64,000 bases of DNA from Culex pipiens pallens (lineage: Eukaryota; Arthropoda; Insecta; Diptera; Culicidae): contig NC_068938.1 of the NCBI RefSeq assembly GCF_016801865.2, positions 219,545,827 to 219,609,826 of the forward strand, read 5' to 3'. Below the pieces are notes generated by a model. It was given only the letters and a program-made list of their open reading frames with translations. It did not search any database and was not told where the DNA came from. Position 1 is the stretch's first letter, and each line of letters starts with the position of its first letter. A program made the translations under genes and the position numbers. Below, piece by piece: positions 21,401-32,941 of this stretch.

Positions 21401-24400
21401 CGTGGCACAAACAGCAATTGTCATCGATGATGATTTGGGGTTTTCGGCTAGCAAAAAGAGAAAAAAAAAAGAAACGATCAAACATCAAAGTCATACAACG
21501 TTTCAACTAATCAACCGTATCGCTTACCGGAAGCACGCACAGCAAGTCATCTTCGGTATCAACCGGTACGGACCGGTGCAGCAGTGCATGTAGCACACCA
21601 TCGGCCAACCGTACGCGGCCAGTGCGAACCGCAAAAAGTGCCTCGCGTTCTTAATCGTCATCCACGCCGGCGAGGTCGCAAACACCCGCGTGATATCCGT
21701 CGAATACCTCGGTCCATCGTCGTTCAGCATCCGTATCCGGCGCATCTCGCGCGTTTCCCTCTTCTGTCTCACCCTCAGCAGCACACACCCGGCCATTATG
21801 TCCGACGGAACCAAATCCGTCCCCCGAAACAGCGCGCTCAGCAAACTTGCCACCTGCGTAAACGCCTCGTGGCCAAACTCGTCCTTCCGCAGGCAGCAAA
21901 AGGCCCACCGAAATCGGCGGAACCACAGCTTCGAGACCTTCCGGTGGATGGCCGACTCGGTGGGACCGTTGTCGTTGCTGTCGCGGCCGTTCTTGTACTT
22001 GGCCGACCCGAGCGGATCAAACACTATCGCTAATCCGAAGATAATAAGCGCAAACACTACCCAGTTGAATAGTACGATTGCTGTGGGGGAGGGAGGAGAG
22101 TAAAAAGGTAAAACTTGTCACAATGATTGATTTTTTGCAGTGGATTATTCAACGACAAAGTGCACTCGAGCGTAATCGTTCAAAGTGTGCTGTAACTGTT
22201 AATCGAACCTGCTGAACTGAAGGGGCATAAATCTGACTTTAAAAAATCGGTCTCATCAAAATAATTGCAACATCATTTCTATAGGTATACCGAATTCAGT
22301 GAAGTTTACCAAATTTCCAACTGTTGGACAATTCGGTAAATTGAAATTTACCGAAATGGTATAACTAAAAAAAATTAAAAAATATGAAAATTTAAGAGGC
22401 AGTATTTGTAGATTCTGCTCGGTTTGTTCTAGAGGTCGTATCGAGGTGCTCCGATTTGGATGAAACTTTCAGGGTTTGTTTGTCTATACATGAGATGAAC
22501 TCATGTCAAATATGAGCCCTCTACGACAAAGGGAAGTGGGTTAAAACGGGCATTGATGTTTGAGGTCCAAAACACATGAAAAATCTTAAAATTGCTCGCA
22601 TTTCCGTAATACTTCATCAATTCCAACTCTCTTAGATGCATTCGAATGGACTTTTGAAGCTCTTCAAAATGTGCTATAGACATCCAGGATTGGTTTGACT
22701 TTTTCTCATAGCTTTTGCAAATTACTGTTAAAAATGGATTTTTTTAAAACCTTAATAACTTTTGGCAACAGCCTCCAACACCCATACTCCCATAGGTCAA
22801 AAGTTAGGGAATTTCATGGACTATAAGCCTACGGTATTAACTTTTTGGCCAATCGCAGTTTTTCTCATAGTTTTACGATTTTTCTAGAACAAACATTTTA
22901 CAGCATTAGTTTTTGCCCTGTAGGCCAAGAAGACGGCACTTTTTGGTCTCAATTTTGTCATATTCGGAATCCTCGGACAATTTTACGTAAGTTAGAAGTA
23001 TTGGAGTTGTAATTTTGATTTAAAAAATAATTAAATAAAACATTTTTGAAAAAAGAAATAGATCTTATTTACCCTATGATCAATACGTCAAATGCTGTAT
23101 CAAGTAGGCGAAAACTTGTTTTACCCCTAATCCGACAAAATGCTAAATAATATTTTAATTAATTCTAAATGGCATTTTTTCCAATCAAATTCAAAATTCC
23201 AACACCTCAATCTAATGTAAAATTTTCTGAGGATTCCGAATATGACAAAATTGAGACCAAAAAGTGCCGCTATGGAGGCCTACAGGGCAAAAACTAACGT
23301 TGTAAAATGTTTGTTCTAGAAAAATCGTAAAACTATGAGAAAAACTGCGATTGGCCAAAAAGTTAATACCGTAGGCTTATAGTCCATGAAATTCCCTAAC
23401 TTTTGACCTATGGGAGTATGGGTGTTGGAGGCTGTTGCCAAAAGTTATTAAGGTTTTAAAAAAATCCATTTTTAACAGTAATTTGCAAAAGCTATGAGAA
23501 AAAGTCAAACCAATCCTGGATGTCTATAGCACATTTTGAAGGGCTTCAAAAGTCCATTCGAATGCATCTAAGAGAGTTGGAATTGATGAAGTTTTACGGA
23601 AATGCGAGCAATTTTAAGATTTTTCATGTGTTTTGGACCTCAAACTTCAATGCCCGTTTTACCCCACTTCCCTTTGTCGTAGAGGGCTCATATTTGGCAT
23701 GAGATCATCTCATGTATACACAAACAAACCCTGAAAGTTTCATCCAAATCGGAGCACCTCGATACGACCTGTTTCACATCGGTGAAAAACTAGCTCTTAA
23801 ATGAAAATCTATGGTCTCAACATTTGAATAAAAAAAGTGTTTTGCAATCATTAGTTTTCAAAATATCCAATTATTGAAGAGATTTTTTTTTCGCCGAAAA
23901 AAAACTTTTTGCGGTGCCGTTCATTGAAATTCCACAAAAAATTCCACAAAATATCTTTGATCGATCCCAGACATGCTAAATATGATTTTAAACGCATCAA
24001 AATGCATTTCTAATTGTTTTCAGTTGGTTAGACTTCTGCTTCCTTTAAAATTTTGAAGTCTTTTAAAAAAAAAAATTTTTGCCCTCTGATTTTTCGAACC
24101 GATTTTGGCGACATAAACTTTAAAAAAAAATTGCAACTACCTTACGTTTTGGGACTTAAAACTGAACTGTGTACCATTTTCAAGATATAGCCCAATAAGT
24201 TTAATTTTAACTGAAAAACTCCAGATAATTATTTATTTTTTGAAATAGTGTCCATAATGTTCCACTCCTAAAAATACTTGTTTCAAAAAATTGAGAAAAC
24301 TTCCTTTCAAATTGCCAAAGAAACATTAAAGTTTTTTGAGTCTCATTCTCATTTTATTTTCTAGTACAAATATCTCAGAAACAATTTTCAATGTTAAAAA

Positions 24401-26948
24401 TGAAACATTTCTTTTTTGCTATACGTCGTAACAGCCAACGCGACCTCCGACACATATTTGTTTTTTTTTCTTTGGAGCAGATCCAATTTTTACTGTTTTA
24501 AACATTTAAAGGATGTACAGATGAACAATTCAAAGCAAATTAGAATTTAAAAAAAAAATCGTAAGTGAACCGATCGAATGACTTTAGTTACAACTGGCGC
24601 CCGAGAATTATTAAATTTTACGCAATATTACGAAGTTTTTCAGTTAAAATTAAACTTAAAGCAATTTTTTTTGAGATTTTTAATTTATTGTTTTTTTAAC
24701 TAAATTTGGTCCAAAAATAGAAATTTTGTATAATTTTTTTCATACAAGGCTCCATACAATTTTGCGGACTGGTCATACAAAATTGGCATGCAAAATTTTG
24801 TGCTAGAGTTTAGGATATTGCAAAATCTGGTACCAAAGGTATAATTTTGTGATTTCTGCAGAAAAAAACAAATTTTGTCAAACTAAATATAAAAAAAAAA
24901 TAGAGGCAATACTATATTTGCAATCGAAAGCAATTTAACACATTTTTTGATCAAGTGCACCATTTTCAAATTCTAGGCATTTTTTGGTGAAAACTTTCGA
25001 AAAATATTCAGTATTGTGAAATTTAAAATAATTTATGAAGTAAAAGCCCTCCTAAAAACTATTTTGATAAAGCTGGGAAAATTCCCTACATCCTTCCTTA
25101 ATAGTCATTGTTGATCGAACTGGTTACTTTTAATGCTTACATTTTGTGAAATGAAGTTTTTCTCAGTGTCATCTAATTAGCCCTCATTTTTCAACTCGCG
25201 AAATTACATAATTACCAAGATAATATTGTAATTTTTTTTTCAATGTTATATAATGAAACTTTTGTTAAATTTTCTGTTCTTTTCTAAAATGATAATTATG
25301 AAATTCAAAAATCTAGCCTAACATAAAAAAATAAAAATAAAAATTAGTAAAAACAAACTAAACATGGCTCTAAAACTTACATTTTATTTTTAAAGAACAA
25401 AGCACACAATTTCACAAAAGTTTTACTTTTTAACATTAAATATCAAACCAATATTTTCCATGATGTCGTGTGTTGAAAAATGAAGATTAGATGACACTGA
25501 GGAAAAATCATTTTCCAAAAAATTTATACTTTAAGAGGCTGTATCTTAGCAGCAAGCAGTCCTATCAACAAAGTTAGAGAGTCTGTAGGAAATCTGTAGG
25601 AAAGTTTCTCAGCTCTTCAAAAATATTTTTTGCAGGATACTTTTCCTTAAGAAAGTATTTTTAAATTGCAAAAAAAAACTGAACATTTTTCAAAAGATTT
25701 CACCTTGAATTAATTTGAATCAGTGCACTTTAAAAAAAAAGTCATTTGCGATTGCAAATTCGATTTGATCTAATGACAACTAAATGATATCTCAAGCAAA
25801 TGGATTAGTTCCATAAAAATTCATCCATTAAAGTACAAATATTTAGGTCTACTATTATTGAATGCTGAACACAAACGAGGAACTTTGGCCCCTCATCTAG
25901 AAGATTAAGGCTATTAACAGTGAATCAAATCATTCAAAGACTACATCAACAAAAAGGTAATCGATTTAATTTGACCCAATCAATTCAATCCATTTGCAAT
26001 TTCCTTCATCAATTCCAAATGCTTGCGAAACCGGTCATACAAATCTGATAAGTGCATATATTTGTGCTGAATATAACAAAGTATCCCGCTCCCATTTGGA
26101 GCAATTTCCTTCTTAACCAACTGCTGCTGCACCATCGACAATACGCAATATCAAGCGACTTTATCGGCAAATTTGCATACAAGTGCAGAATAATAATAAC
26201 GCACCGCACCTGGTGGGCTTTCAATTCAAGCTAGGATTACGTGACGCTTTTGTTAGAAAACTCACCTTCAATCACAGTTTGAGATATTTTGTCTTCACTC
26301 TTACACTCGATGGTTCCGCAGAAGGCCCACATGGTGCCGAAGACGTTCAGTCCGGTTTCTGGCAAAATTAGCAAAATTCTGAAAAGTTACATTTAGATTA
26401 GCTCATTTGTTACAAACAAAATGTATTTAGGTCGACTCACTTAACCACCAGCAGGGGCGCCACCAGGGTGCGTTTCTGCACCTCGGTAATGCAACCTTGG
26501 GCGCTGCGGTTCACCAGCAGCACGAGTAGAACCATATTAACACTAATTAACACTAGGGTGCCGGCCAGGTAGATCCGCACGGCCAGCCCGGCCTGCTCAT
26601 CGCACTCCGCGGTCACGCTCCAGTACGTCGACGTTACGCATGATATCAGCCCGAGCCTAAAACAACAATTGAGCAAAGCAAAGGTGGAAAAAGAAGACTT
26701 CAATGAAATTCAGGTGGGAAAGTCAAGTGAGAGTGAAGTGCGGCGTGCGCGCTAGTGAAACTGATTAAATTGAATGAATCTGCGGTATCTGCTAGGGCAG
26801 CCAAGTTGTAACTCTGTAAGCCGGCTTAAATAGAGCCTCAGCGGTATAATTACCATACGATACGGAACACGATCTCGAACAGGCACGGAAACACAAGGTC
26901 GTCCGACGCGGCTAACCATTTCCGGCCGAACAATCGCAGCGCTGGCAT
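15435..26948 (-). CDS. DAGLB: sn-1-specific diacylglycerol lipase, beta-like (9 coding exons)
   Basis: Membrane serine lipase that releases 2-acylglycerol (the endocannabinoid 2-AG and, in insects, related lipids) from diacylglycerol. Coding exons: 26,854-26,948; 26,441-26,656; 26,266-26,378; 21,528-22,080; 21,324-21,447; 16,087-16,590; 15,850-16,002; 15,680-15,792; 15,435-15,621. All junctions are GT-AG and stay in frame for 2,058 nt (685 residues; human DAGL-beta is 672). The start MPALRLFGRKW matches the conserved DAGL N terminus; four hydrophobic segments follow, then VFDPLG, a Cys-rich stretch, DLVPSDI, and the lipase fold with GHSLGAG (Ser455), Asp507 in GDDFVMRL and His656 in LLDHLPD. 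The Ser-Asp spacing of 52 equals that in human DAGL-beta. An acceptor 3 nt before the ATG implies a non-coding upstream exon (not located). Introns 3 and 5 are 4.2 and 4.7 kb; intron 5 hosts two plus-strand genes. Every key residue is present. Confidence 0.93.
16682..16688 (+). promoter_or_regulatory. TATA-like box of nested gene 1
   Basis: TATAAGG lies 42-48 nt upstream of the ATG at 16,730, giving a very short leader if transcription starts near the ttcatc at 16,709. Confidence 0.5.
16730..17360 (+). CDS. secreted Cys-containing protein with Thr-rich tail, nested in DAGL intron
   Basis: Exon 1 (16,730-16,787) encodes a signal peptide (MKWITLFLFYLHSLQCQA); intron 16,788-16,872 (GTAAGC...CACAG); exon 2 (16,873-17,360) ends at TAG. 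The product is 181 residues. After the signal peptide come six cysteines clustered as CxC, CxCxxC and a single C (around residues 55-95), a basic stretch RRLNRHKRAF that could be a proprotein-processing site, then FSWEDIIGKI and a Pro/Thr-rich tail (TTAKPTTTTTKLPETTPPE), probably O-glycosylated. AATAAA at 17,436-17,441. Codons are GC-rich in third positions, unlike the surrounding intron. I do not recognise the family. It lies on the opposite strand within intron 5 of the DAGL gene, only about 140 bp upstream of DAGL exon 6. Confidence 0.85.
17436..17441 (+). terminator. poly-A signal of nested gene 1
   Basis: AATAAA lies 76 nt after the TAG stop. Confidence 0.6.
17925..18022 (+). repeat. fragment related to 55,405-55,503
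   Basis: The stretch gaacgaaaaatcaaagca... through gacagctagagcaatatt... to gatagccagagag is shared with 55,405-55,503. That copy is next to a CAGTGGAC terminus, which is absent here, so this is an internal remnant. Confidence 0.6.
18319..18565. mobile_element. 247-bp MITE with ~40-bp terminal inverted repeats
   Basis: tacatctcggatgagttttc... on the left and the complement of gtacatgtctcggattagtt... on the right form 40-bp imperfect inverted repeats including aaaagMcgtaagagcc. TA at both edges may be the TSD. It lies in DAGL intron 5. A diverged relative is at 24,420-24,600. Confidence 0.6.
18825..19260 (-). repeat. decayed half-copy of the 4-bp-TSD foldback arm
   Basis: gaaactttgtcctaagggg, the 'gatctctcgttac...aggcggta' equivalents, cggtgtcaaagggac and the gttttgaaaatg...cgcaacagaca region follow the order of one arm of the elements at 47,947 and 52,301, with many substitutions. 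Neither terminus is preserved. Confidence 0.65.
19353..19664 (+). repeat. tandem duplication (two ~155-bp units)
   Basis: acatgtctatttcccctgaa begins at 19,353 and 19,515. Both units continue through gaaagaaaccttaacgttgg and end attagttcaggggaag. The unit ends ttcccctgaa/ttcaggggaa are a 10-bp inverted repeat, so each unit may itself be a tiny mobile element. Confidence 0.8.
20806..20812 (+). promoter_or_regulatory. TATA box of nested gene 2
   Basis: TATAAAA is followed 29-35 nt later by TCAGA (20,841), a good initiator. The predicted leader is about 80 nt to the ATG at 20,921. Confidence 0.65.
20921..21235 (+). CDS. small secreted peptide precursor, nested in DAGL intron
   Basis: Exon 1 (20,921-21,053) begins with a clear signal peptide (MKHLLVAGLVLTVVLFVTVV) and ends at GTAATT; exon 2 (21,123-21,235) follows TATTGCAG and ends at TGA. 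The split codon G|AT gives Asp. The product is 81 residues: signal peptide to about residue 21, then KSDESPEDVFGKLQVIPPAN..., a proline run (EPAPPPPTNG) and a C terminus with AWNDYIKAKNSKFLG. It has no cysteine in the mature part. TATA, Inr and AATAAA (21,292-21,297) complete a compact gene. The family is not recognised; the size and composition fit a short peptide secreted by one tissue. Its 3' end lies within about 30 bp of DAGL exon 5 on the other strand, so the two transcripts are nearly or actually overlapping. Confidence 0.85.
21292..21297 (+). terminator. poly-A signal of nested gene 2
   Basis: AATAAA lies 57 nt after the stop and 26 nt before the edge of DAGL exon 5 (21,324). Confidence 0.65.
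22392..23800. mobile_element. 1.4-kb foldback element with 8-bp TSD
   Basis: Perfect 8-bp direct repeats ATGAAAAT (22,384-22,391 and 23,801-23,808) flank a palindrome whose ends read TTAAGAG/CTCTTAA. The outermost roughly 40 bp of the arms have drifted; from 22,433 and 23,770 inward the arms match closely for about 590 bp around a ~165-bp loop (23,020-23,186). Mirror-image 60-codon frames (22,501-22,683 minus; 23,520-23,702 plus) arise from the two arms and resemble no transposase. It is inserted in DAGL intron 3. The 8-bp TSD suggests hAT or P-like mobilisation. Confidence 0.8.
24420..24600 (+). repeat. diverged relative of the MITE at 18,319
   Basis: It shares the order cgtcgtaacagcc...cgacctccgacac, a T-rich block, then tgtacagatgaacaat and gtaagt...cgaatga with 18,345-18,500. 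Borders are not clear. Confidence 0.45.
25164..25499. mobile_element. MITE with CAGTGTCATCTAAT ends
   Basis: CAGTGTCATCTAATTAGCCCTC... on the left and ...ATTAGATGACACTG on the right form 30-bp imperfect inverted repeats (both continuing to catttttcaac) around a 336-bp AT-rich body in DAGL intron 3. No TSD could be settled. Confidence 0.6.
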
Positions 26949-27600
26949 GACCTGTAAATATGAAAACGGAGAAGAAATATTTGTGTTAAAAATTGCAAAA
27001 TGTGAACCTTGTTTGTAGAAAATTACGACCACAGCCAAAAAAAGGTCAGCAGTTTTTAGAGCAACTCAAATCATTGAATGTGGAAAGCAATGTACTAACT
27101 TTGTTGTTCTGTGTTTGTTTCTAACCTATTTTCGACAAAAACGACAAAGTTGGAAACAGAGTTAGTGGGAGCTTTATGAACCTAGTATTTAAATCAAATG
27201 AAGGAAAACAGTTACAAAATAACTTTCGAAATAGCTAGTCTTTTCATTATTCAGAAACTTTTAAAAAATCTCCAAATATTTTTTACTTTGCTTAAATACG
27301 CTTTATATTTGTTTTACATTGTTACAGTTATTACTAATATTAACAACAAACAAGAAAAAAAAATCTATAGGGCTTTTATTTTTATTTTTTTTTGAAACGT
27401 ATGAAAGACATAAGCTCATAGGACCTTTTCAAGAAAAAACTCTGGATCTTTTCTTAGTGATTCCATTATCCGAAGTCCCAAACAAAACTTCGGATAATCG
27501 AACTTCGGATAGTCAAAACTTCGGATAATCGAGTCTGGACTGTAACAATAATTTTTTTCATTGCTATGAGCTATTCTCTCAAGAATGATGAAATTTTATG
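26949..27600. other. 5' UTR intron / upstream region of DAGL
   Basis: Exon 1 of DAGL starts at 26,951 after a CAG acceptor, so the transcript has an upstream non-coding exon at higher coordinates. It was not found; the sequence here is AT-rich. Confidence 0.4.
27466..27542 (+). repeat. solo terminus of a pogo-like element
   Basis: Repeated acttcggataatcga motifs end in GAGTCTGGACTG followed by TA. Reverse-complemented this is CAGTCCAGACTCGATTATCC, the CAGT...CTCGATTATCCGA pattern seen at termini of pogo/Tigger-type elements. Confidence 0.55.
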
Positions 27601-27689
27601 ATTTTTTTTTCTTTTTTTTTTATTTGAATAAAACTTTGTGTGTACTTTTTGAGAGTTTTCCTATGACCAAAGAAGCCATTTTGTGTCGT

Positions 27690-28943
27690 TGGTACAAGCT
27701 TACAAGGCCTCGGAAAAAATTACTTCGGATAATCGAATTACGACAATTTTTTTTTGTTGTTGTCTTGTTTTTGATTGTTGATCTTGAATATTACCCCAAA
27801 CATGCTATAAAGTGATTTAGATTTTTTAATTCCAAGGGAGCGGGTAAAATGGTGATTTTCAAATACCGTAAACCGGGGTGACTTTGATAGGATTTCAATT
27901 TGGTTTTAGAATATTTTTCAACAGGTAAGGTTTTTCTCAAGATTATTATTTTTAAAACATGTACTGGGGTAGGCCACACAAAGTCCATGCACAATTTTGG
28001 AAAAAAAGTTTTTTCAATTGTGTTTAGAAAAATAGTTACGTTAAAAATTCTTAGTTTTAATTCCGGGGTGACTTTGATAGTCATAGTTTTTCTTGTTAAA
28101 ATCATATTTAAGATGTTCAAACTTTATTTGTACGTTAAATGTACCATCACTAAAGTAGCTGATATAGTTTGCAAGAAAAAAAATCAATGTTTATGTTAAG
28201 TTAACTATGTTTATAAGCTTTTTAACTAAATACATATAAATTTTAGGTAAAATTGTTAAAAAGTCGGAATTTTGCCTGAAATTTGTTAAAACTAGTTTTG
28301 CTTATAAAATTATCGATTTATATTGCATTTTATACTGAATTCGAAGCACGAATCACAAGTTTTCACATTTTACATGAAATTTGTTCAACTAAAAATGCCT
28401 ACAAATTTGAAGTTTTTTTAAGCTGTGTTTCAAAAACAGATAATATTTATTATTTAGAAACTTATTAAACCTTCTCCTAGTGGAAAATTGTCCAAAGAAT
28501 CCGAAAATGCATTTCGTTTTCCGATTAAAAATCATGATCATTGAGAAAATCATGACACTTTGAGAAGTTTAAAATAATGACTTCCAACAACATTTTCTTA
28601 ACTATAGTTAACTAACTTTATAAACCTTTCAAAAATTTATGAAAAGTTCTTCTTGAGGTACTTTGAACACTTCTCTACCACGGTCAGTATGTTTCTGAAC
28701 CATTCCTTACGTATTTTAATTGTACTCTTCATTTTGCGGAAAAATCACAAACCTATCAAAGTCACCCCGGCTATCAAAGTCACCCCGTTTTACGGTACTT
28801 AGAAAAAGGCAATCAACAACCCAAATTTGACTTATATGGAGTCACAGAACTCTAATTTGAAAGAAAATAAGAAAACTTTTTCTTGTTCATCATTCGACTA
28901 TTCGAAGTCCCATACAAACCTTCAGATAATTGAGTATGGACTG
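27690..28943 (+). mobile_element. pogo-like MITE copy interrupted by a 930-bp insertion
   Basis: 27,720-27,865 plus 28,796-28,943 match 37,460-37,809 in order (cttcggataatcgaatt..., cccaaacatgct..., ggcaatcaac..., ggagtcacagaactc, attcgaagtcccatac, ggactgta). The insertion at 27,866-28,795 splits this copy. Confidence 0.65.
27866..28795. mobile_element. 930-bp TA-flanked element (CCGTAAACCGGGGTGAC ends)
   Basis: The left end CCGTAAACCGGGGTGACTTT and the right end (as complement) CCGTAAAACGGGGTGACTTT are inverted repeats flanked by TA on both sides. The GGGGTGACTTTGATAG motif recurs at 28,065 and 28,750. There is no transposase. A much-decayed relative lies at 53,656-55,240. Confidence 0.8.
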
Positions 28944-29015
28944 TACCAATATCTCAAAACTAATCGTCCTAATTTCAATGTTAAAAACACAACTTAATCC
29001 ACCTTTATGTGGTTG

Positions 29016-29553
29016 GTGCCTTCCTCGCATTCATAAAGTGATTATACTACACAGCCTCAAAAAGTGTATAAATAACTCTTATTTTTACCAAAAACACTAA
29101 AGTACTTATAACTTTTGATAGGGTTTTCAGATCTTCAATCTTTTGGCCTCGTTGGAAAGGTCTTTTGATTACCTATCTAACGATGGGTCGCATGTTGAAT
29201 CCAGACAACTTTTTCTTACAAAAGCCACCCTTTTTACTATCTTCCGAAACTTAGCTAAAATCGTTTTTTTAGCATAACTTTTGAAGTACTTTTCTAAACT
29301 TCATAATATTAACTAGGGTCTTGTGGGACCCCAAGACGGATCAAATGAGACCAGAACGGTCCAAATCGGTTCAGCCAGTCCGGAGATAATCGTGTTTCGG
29401 TGCACGGACTTACAGACATACACAAGCATAGACATTTGCTCAGAATTTGATTCTGAGTCGATAGGTATACGTGAAGGTGGGTCTACGAGGTCGAATTAAG
29501 AAGTTCATTTTTCGAGTGATTTATAGCCTTTCCTCATTTAGGTGAGGAAGGCA
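29016..29553. repeat. repeat with GTGCCTTCCTC / GAGGAAGGCA ends
   Basis: Short inverted ends TGCCTTCCTC and GAGGAAGGCA enclose 538 bp. Its right third (tttgctcagaatttgattctgag... to gaggaaggcaaa) is repeated at 36,065-36,415. Non-coding. Confidence 0.6.
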
Positions 29554-30159
29554 AAAATTAAAAACTAGAATTTTTCAGTTCGAGTTAAACTTTATGTGGC
29601 GATATCTTGAAAACGGTGAACTTTATCCAAAAATCTGTTAAGTAAAATAAGTTTGGCTTTACATTAAAAACTGTCAACAAATCCAAAAAAATCAAGTAAA
29701 ATTATTTTCACTCATCAAATAAATGCGTCCGATTTTTTTTGCAAAAAAATATTGTGAAATTTTCCGATCTTTTGAATAAAAAAAATTTCAAGAAATTCAG
29801 TGCATCCCTAAAATTTAAAATGATCGAAAATACGTGTTTTTGTGCCTCTTCCAAAGTTGAGGTTGATCTAAAAATATTGAAAAAAATCTATTTCCAAATT
29901 TGAAGCTCATAAGTGCTCTTAAAACTGCTGTCCCTATTAAGGATCTGAAAGGTATCATTCCCGATCGGCCAGTTGGCGGCCATGTTTGTTTTAGAAATAT
30001 ATTTTAAAATCTTGATTCAGAATGTTTTAATCAGAAAATGGTTTTCTTTATGTTGTTTGTAAAAGCATTTTGCATATCGTGATTAAATTTCCATTTCAAT
30101 TTACTTTTTTTGGACCCTGAATTCAAAACCATCATTGACAGAGTGAGTGACACCATCTA

Positions 30160-30322
30160 CACGGAACTAAAAAAAAAAAGTACCAAAATCCTGAATTCTA
30201 GGAATTTTGCCTCCTTTCCATATTTACAAATTATTTAGCAATCCAAAAACCCCAATTAGTAAATAAGGAAAGGAGGCAAAATTCTTAGAATTCAGGATTT
30301 TTGTACTTTTTTTATTTCAGTG
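30160..30322. mobile_element. 163-bp TA-flanked MITE, near-perfect hairpin
   Basis: CACGGAACTAAAAAAA...agtaccaaaatcctgaattc on the left pairs with the right arm ending TTCAGTG. TA lies at 30,158-30,159 and 30,323-30,324. The arms of about 60 bp match nearly perfectly around a ~45-bp loop. Confidence 0.8.
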
Positions 30323-30339
30323 TACGACGTTAAGACTAT

Positions 30340-32020
30340 ATTCCCAATTCGCTCCATTGGATATAACAGTCCAGTTGCAGAAATGTCTGAAATACAAAAA
30401 TGAGCTATATTTCTTGCAACCACTTAGCGCAAATCTCATGTAAATTCAAGCAAAATGTATCGTTCTTTATGCAGATTTGATGGAAGTGTGAAACTATGAC
30501 AACGCTTCCAGCCAGAGTGGAGAGAAAAAAGCACCATCCGCGTCGACCAGACATTTGAAGAGTTGGGTTGCAAACCGGACGCCAGAAATAGAACTCCACG
30601 AATGGTGGGGATAATCCAAACCACGCTTTCCCGAACACGATGTAGGGGGAGGGGAGAAACTGGTTTTCCGCTCAAACAATTTCCGGGAGATGCTGGGCTT
30701 GCTGGTTGTTAGTTTGTCTCATTTATCAACTAATCTATTCGAGCTCAGGACACTCGGAATCCAACCGGAATGGTTTCTTTCCACGCAAATAATGAATGGA
30801 AAATTTTAAATGGAATTGGCGCGATTCATGACAACTTTGCGCGCCTTCCGAGAACATGCGGTGTTGGCGTTGACGGAATTGCTTTTCGGACTGTAATTAA
30901 GCTGAATGGTATTTACGGGTGACGGAGGAAGCTGTGATTGTTTTGCGATTAAATCTTTTAGGATTATGCATTCGAGTGAATGATAGATTCCATCGAGGCA
31001 CTCGAGTCGAGGCAATTAGCATGATTTATTTGACAGTTCGTGCATCGCCGTGCAATTCATCTTACGGTTGTCAATTGGTTCAGTGTCAAGTGCAAGCAAC
31101 CGAGTGCAGCTTGCCAACCGTGCGAAATAGAATTATAATCTTCTATTGTGTTCCACTCTCCCGTGGGGCACCACTTATTAAATCGGAATGAATTATTCAC
31201 CTGCGCAAGTGTTTGCTGTGTTGCTTAACGACGACACCTCGCTCATTTGCTGCTGGGGTGTTAAGACTGAACTTCAACCAAATCACCTCGACATTCGCAC
31301 AATTACATATCTCATCTGCGGCGCGAGCAGTCAATGAGTTTTGCGAGATGCCCGAAGGGGGTTCGACTTTGAACTTTTGAACACGTTGTTGAGCAGTTCA
31401 GAGCTTGAATTTCAGTGACCCCAGAATAACCTTGTTTTCTACGAAGACCCTCAATTGCCAGCGAGATTGCACCGGACCATGCAACTCCATTCCCACCGGC
31501 TATCAAAACTAAGTGAAATGGCCTTTTGATTTCGCTTTCAATCTGGGAAGCCCCCACCTCGGCGGGTCAAATTCAATTAAGTTGCACGGCTTTCGATGTG
31601 GGAATGCGCACCCCAAGCACTTAATTGTTGCGGCACTCTCTCGGCCCTATAAAATGCATCATTTCACATGCGAAGCGATTGTAATTAGATTCACCTTATG
31701 AAATCTATGGCCAGACCAGTAGGAACCACTTCCACCCACGAACGCTACCGAGGGAGTTTGTGGGTAGAAAACCAACGATTTCATCCCATGAGATTGTTAT
31801 CGGAGCGGGAAAATGATGAAATTTCGTTGCATAATGTGAACGTGGGTTGCGAAAACTATAGAATGGCACGATGATGACCAAACAGCTTCAGGTTGCAATG
31901 AAATAATCTAGAGAACGATTGAAATGAAGTGAGTTATAGCAAAGTAATTATGATGTTCTTAAAATTAATGAAACACATAATGGTTTAAAATCAATAAATA
32001 AAAAAAATATCAAAAATTAA
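30340..32020. other. single-copy, repeat-poor non-coding stretch
   Basis: Higher complexity and GC than the flanks, with no repeat borders and no convincing exon on either strand. Position upstream of DAGL makes promoter or enhancer DNA possible, but no specific site was recognised. Confidence 0.35.
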
Positions 32021-32941
32021 GCTTGTTATCTATACCACAGTCGAGAATTTATTAACAAAAATTAAATGATAATAAGCGAATCTTTTTAACCACAAAAAGC
32101 ACCTCAACTTTGTTTTGGTACATCAATACAATCTTTGGTAAATAAAATATGTTGTTGAATATATGGTATACAATAACTCTGAAATGGATAAATAATTTAA
32201 GTTTTTTTTTTGTAATTTGCAAAAAAAAAATTATTCAAGTTTTCTGAACCTTACAAAACTTTTCGAAATATTACCTCATTAAAAATTAAACAAAACATTT
32301 CATACTTTTCTAAACAAGACTGGTTTATCTAGGCAGCGAATGAAGCATCAATTTAAAACTGCCTCAAATAAAGTTTTAACTGCACCTTGATTAAAAAAAA
32401 GAGAGGTAGTTCAGGTGGCTTAACAACCACCAAATTTTAAATGCACTCAAATTTGATACTGCTTGAGAACTTGCTTGGAATTTTAACCATAAAAAAAGTT
32501 TGTGTGTACTCCAACCAAACAATAATCATAAAAAGGCATTTAATCAAAACCAAATCCACAAAAAAAACCAAGGTCAGTTTTTTTTGTGGCTATAAAGCAG
32601 TTCTATTGATACAATCCTGCAAAATAAGTTATAAAAAGTCACCTTCGAAACTGCAAATTTCTTCACAATTGTCGTAAAAATAGATTTATCACTGCAATTC
32701 TAACGTTTATTTTGGCATTGATTTCACGGCTACTACCGCACACCATTTAGGCTCACTAAAACAATTTACATCACACCCGTGGGCCAGGCCAAACGTTCTG
32801 CTCGTAAATTATCATCTAATCATCGTGTGTGTTCGTCATCGAAAGCTCCGGCAGCAGCACAGTGGGCAAAAATCGAGGCGTTATGCATTTGGTCGTAACC
32901 CGGGGGGGTGGTGGCGTTAGAGTTGCACAACCCAGAGGTAC

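Noticed and set aside
21584..22103. Plus-strand frames opposite DAGL exon 4
   Set aside because: Shadows of the conserved lipase exon.
22501..23702. Two nearly identical 60-residue proteins on opposite strands (MSIAHFEELQKS...)
   Set aside because: They are mirror images produced by the two arms of the foldback at 22,392-23,800; no promoter, no homology.
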